Assembly (NCBI GenBank): GCA_043755595.1
Contig: JAYUSQ010000192.1
Coordinates: 1-44,512 of the forward strand
Source: VFZP01 sp043755595
GTDB lineage: Bacteria > Acidobacteriota > Terriglobia > Bryobacterales > Bryobacteraceae
Length of the DNA stretch: 44,512 nucleotides
Direction of reading: 5' to 3'
Shown here: piece by piece, positions 42,181 through 44,512 of the stretch
Layout: each line of letters opens with the position of its first letter
Position numbering within the stretch: the stretch's first letter is position 1
Made by a program: the position numbers and the translations under genes
Notes under the pieces: model-generated
Databases searched by the model: none
Told to the model about the DNA's origin: nothing
The model's input: the letters and a program-made list of their open reading frames with translations, nothing else

Positions 42181-43917
42181 TTAATAACGGCAGCGCGACT
42201 TCACGTCTTTGACGAAGTAGCTGCGATAGTTCTTCGCCTTCGGGTCCAGGCAACCCGCAAGATCCAATAGTTCCACCTTACGGAACTCGATCGGGTGGCT
42301 TTCGCTTTGCAAAGAGATGCTGCCGGACTCCAGCAGAGCGCCGTCGTGCCTAACCGCCGGATCGTGGCCGCTGACATTTCCACCGCCGACCTGCGGCTGC
42401 TCGTACTCAAGCACCGTCTCGCCATTGACGCGATGAATGATGCGTTCGCTCCCAAGCACTGTCGCTTCGGCGCGCACCCATTGATCTCCGTGATAAGTCT
42501 GTGAACTGGACTGAACGCAATGCGCCGTGATGAGTTTGCCGCCTATCACTACGTTGGTGCCGGGCGTGCAGAGATTTGAAGTGCGCCGCGCATCTTTGCC
42601 GTTACCGCCCAGCAATTGCACTTCGATGGAAATCGGGAAATCCTGATCCTTACCCATGCTCTCCGCCGTTTGTCCGTGAACCATGATGCCGCTGTTGCGG
42701 AGCGCCCACCCTGGGCCCGCTGTTGCCTGCTCTCCAACGAAGCGATACTCGACGGCGACAGTGTAGTAAGAGTACGAATCCTTCCAGAAGAGATGACCGA
42801 AACGTTCTTTGAATTCCGGGTAGCCAGAGTAGTCGACTGCGAGTTTGCCGTCGCGCACCGCGAAGGTGTTGGCGAAGTTTTCACCCGCCGCATAGCCGCG
42901 GATTTTCGGAGTCCAACCGGTCAGGTCCCGGCCGTTGAATAGTTGGATCCAGTCCTGCGACGCTTTCTCATCCACATAGGCAAGAGCCAACCGGAAACCC
43001 CGCCAAGCGCTCGCCTCGGCTTGGGGATTCGTGGCGCGTCCAGCCGGACGGAGGGAGGCGGGTGAGCTGCCCCAACTCCCCCCGCGATTCACTCGAAATG
43101 TTCCAGTGGCTGGACCTTGCGGATCGGCGACAGGACCAGGTGCGTACGGCCCATACCAATCAAGGCACCACTCCCACAGGTTGCCCGAGATATCGCGAAG
43201 GCCCCACGGATTTGGCTTCTTCACGCCAGATGTGCGAGGTCCCGCGACGGTTCGCCCCAGGCTCTTGCCTGTGTAACCTTCGGTGCTGTTAGCTCCGTAC
43301 CACGCCACGCTCGCGATGTCCGCCGATTCGGCCACGCCCGCACGTGAGGCATGTTCCCATTGGGCTTCGGTGGGCAGTGTGTACTTGTAGCCAGACGGGA
43401 GCCGTCCAGCCTTTCGCTCCTCCTGCGTGAGTTTCTCGCAGAACTCCATCGCGTCATTCCAACTGGTGAAATACATCGGCAGCGTGTCGTCTTCATTGGC
43501 CAGATATCGTTTGATGTCGGCCTCAGGCGACATATTCATGAAATCGCGAATGGTGCGCCGGCGTCCGGTGAATTCATAGAGTGTGTCGTCCTTGATCGCC
43601 TTGGTCAAGTGCCCGCGCAGATCGGTCCCCATCACGGCGCGCCATTGTGCGACGGTCACTTCGGTCGCGCCTAGCCAGTAGCCATGTGTGAGCGTGACTT
43701 GGTGTTGTGTCTCGTCGTTCTTGCGCCCGGGCTCCGATTCCGGGCTGCCCATGGTGAAGCTGCCTGGCGGAATCCAGACGAGCTTCACGTTCGCACCGTC
43801 GTTGGAAAGCGGTAGCGTCCAAGGTTGTCCATGCGCGGGGCTGGTCTCGGCAGAAACGGCAGCGCCAGCGATGATCAAGGCGAGCGGTAACAGGCGATGA
43901 AACATGATTTGTCTCAT
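42181..43917 (-). CDS. Secreted SUMF1-like and DUF1080 fusion protein
   Basis: 578 residues from ATG 43917, with GAGG at a good distance and a signal peptide (FHRLLPLALIIAGAAVSAETS). Residues about 30-310 are a formylglycine-generating-enzyme-like domain: KLVWIPPGSFTMGSPESEPGR, GYWLGATEVTVAQW, LPTEAQWEHASRAG, WGLRDISGNLWEWCLDWYGP and NRGGSWGSSPASLRPAGR. The loop that in active FGE holds the two copper-binding cysteines has no Cys, so sulfatase activation is unlikely. Residues about 320-560 are a DUF1080/3-keto-disaccharide hydrolase lectin-like domain (IQLFNGRDLTGW, VRAEATVLGSERIIHRVNGETVLEY). Probably a carbohydrate-binding or hydrolysing exoprotein. Confidence 0.85.
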   Translation of the reverse strand: MRQIMFHRLLPLALIIAGAAVSAETSPAHGQPWTLPLSNDGANVKLVWIPPGSFTMGSPESEPGRKNDETQHQVTLTHGYWLGATEVTVAQWRAVMGTDLRGHLTKAIKDDTLYEFTGRRRTIRDFMNMSPEADIKRYLANEDDTLPMYFTSWNDAMEFCEKLTQEERKAGRLPSGYKYTLPTEAQWEHASRAGVAESADIASVAWYGANSTEGYTGKSLGRTVAGPRTSGVKKPNPWGLRDISGNLWEWCLDWYGPYAPGPVADPQGPATGTFRVNRGGSWGSSPASLRPAGRATNPQAEASAWRGFRLALAYVDEKASQDWIQLFNGRDLTGWTPKIRGYAAGENFANTFAVRDGKLAVDYSGYPEFKERFGHLFWKDSYSYYTVAVEYRFVGEQATAGPGWALRNSGIMVHGQTAESMGKDQDFPISIEVQLLGGNGKDARRTSNLCTPGTNVVIGGKLITAHCVQSSSQTYHGDQWVRAEATVLGSERIIHRVNGETVLEYEQPQVGGGNVSGHDPAVRHDGALLESGSISLQSESHPIEFRKVELLDLAGCLDPKAKNYRSYFVKDVKSRCRY

Positions 43918-43986
43918 CAAGCTTACCTCGCGATGATGAAGCCCGCTTCGTAGGTATGATGGACAGGCAGGAGGTCCAGGAACGGA

Positions 43987-44238
43987 ATGGAAGCGGAGAG
44001 CCACTATCTTTATCCAAGCCCCGGCGCCGAGTTTGGCCAGTACAACATTCATAGCCCCGCGATGATCGAGCAACTTGCTGCGCTGCTGGCCTCCTATGAC
44101 CCTCGGTCTCCCCGGATCGTCGAATTGGTCGGCCCGCCGCGTAGTGGCCGGCTCCTCGAACGTGTGACTCAGCATCGGCGTTTGATCTTGCACGTTCGCG
44201 ACGCCCACACTTTGGACGTTGCGTTGCCGCCCAGTTGA
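43987..44238 (+). CDS. Hypothetical small protein at right edge
   Basis: 83 residues with AGGAACGG 2-8 nt before the ATG. It contains PRIVELVGPPRSGRLLERVTQHRRLILHVRDAHTL, which loosely resembles an ATPase P-loop (GPPRSGR instead of GxxxxGK[ST]) but lacks the Lys. It overlaps the following ORF by 4 bp (TTGA), and the two may be parts of one frameshifted gene. Not recognised. Confidence 0.4.
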   Translation: MEAESHYLYPSPGAEFGQYNIHSPAMIEQLAALLASYDPRSPRIVELVGPPRSGRLLERVTQHRRLILHVRDAHTLDVALPPS

Positions 44239-44459
44239 TTGACGAAACAATTCTGAATCCAAGGCTTTTGGTGGCGTTCAGCTATCCGGAAGGCGATATG
44301 CGACGGCCGGAGGAGCGCCCTACCCACCGCGTGCATGTGCCGCGTTGGAGCCGGGAGGAGATGGAGCGAGCGATCAAGCGCGACTTCAGTACGGTGCGCA
44401 CGCCTCGCGAGTTTTGTAATGGACCCCGTTTCTTGGGCAGGATAGAGGCCCTTCCTTAG
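44235..44459 (+). CDS. Hypothetical small ORF, possibly frameshifted continuation
   Basis: 74 residues from a TTG. The sequence NPRLLVAFSYPEGDMRRPEERPTHRVHVPRWSREEMERAIKRDF is protein-like and charge-balanced, without a recognised family. Its start overlaps the stop of the previous ORF by 4 bp, so either coupled translation or a single indel in one larger gene would account for the pair. Confidence 0.35.
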   Translation: MIDETILNPRLLVAFSYPEGDMRRPEERPTHRVHVPRWSREEMERAIKRDFSTVRTPREFCNGPRFLGRIEALP

Positions 44460-44494
44460 ATGGTGGGCGGCATTGAAAATGAAGGAGAGAGTCA

Positions 44495-44512
44495 ATGCCA
44501 AAAACACGCAAG
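44495..44512 (+). CDS. 5' end of a gene leaving the right edge
   Basis: An ATG at 44495 (Met-Pro-Lys-Thr-Arg-Lys) is preceded by AAGGAGAG at 44482-44489 with a 5-nt gap, a strong ribosome-binding site. Only six codons fall in the window. The product cannot be named. Confidence 0.5.

Overview
The window is GC-rich, gene-dense bacterial DNA. Its content fits an acidobacterium of the Solibacter/Bryobacter type: an Oar-like TonB-dependent receptor with a carboxypeptidase-regulatory N-terminal domain, an FG-GAP/VCBS secreted protein, a SUMF1-DUF1080 fusion, a PilBCMNO-type assembly operon without its secretin, clustered amidohydrolases and RES/ParS and Uma2 genes. The taxon is inferred from gene families and no rRNA is present.

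Layout. (1) 139-3888, + strand: compact operon rsmB, rpe, BamD-like lipoprotein, response regulator. (2) 3889-4234: intergenic region with a complete candidate small-RNA gene, made of a sigma70-type promoter, four CCUCC anti-Shine-Dalgarno motifs (three in hairpin loops) and an intrinsic terminator. (3) 4235-10540, - strand: subtilisin-like protease with a C-terminal SVIWGD repeat tail, an Oar-like receptor that is both 5'-truncated and frameshifted, and an FG-GAP protein. (4) 10640-13870: winged-helix protein, then a patch of decayed genes: truncated DinB, frameshifted HNH nuclease, frameshifted dual-OB-like protein, an intact DUF488 protein and a GNAT fragment. (5) 13886-17932, - strand: glnE, a TPR-like protein and a small conserved-looking protein. 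(6) 18196-23740, + strand: glycan/lipid-carrier locus of a polytopic membrane protein, two SDR epimerases, a GT2 glycosyltransferase and a methyltransferase, several with 4-bp overlaps. (7) 23782-24851: frameshifted DUF3667 protein and an orphan PrlF-like fragment. (8) 24904-33032: LolA, then pilC, pilB, pilM, pilN, pilO, a PilP/GspC-like protein and an unusual Pro/Gly/Gln-rich pseudopilin. (9) 33034-35122, - strand: purM, purN and a small lipoprotein. (10) 35121-38955, + strand: three tandem secreted amidohydrolases, of which only the middle one keeps the metal ligands. (11) 38965-40382: RES toxin with a frameshifted ParS-type antitoxin behind a near-consensus promoter, followed by a Uma2 nuclease. 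(12) 41029-43917, - strand: rhamnonate dehydratase-like enolase and a SUMF1-DUF1080 fusion. (13) The right edge holds two unassigned small ORFs and the start of another gene.

Common themes are envelope biogenesis (BamD, LolA, pilus assembly, glycan synthesis), nitrogen and purine metabolism, and secreted degradative proteins. Every frameshift I can recognise lies in an accessory gene (Oar receptor, HNH, dual-OB, DUF3667, ParS antitoxin). The long housekeeping genes read through cleanly, which argues for real decay rather than random sequencing error. The observations I rate most interesting are the anti-SD small RNA, the amidohydrolase trio with two pseudoenzyme partners, the SVIWGD protease and the decayed DUF488/dual-OB/HNH module.
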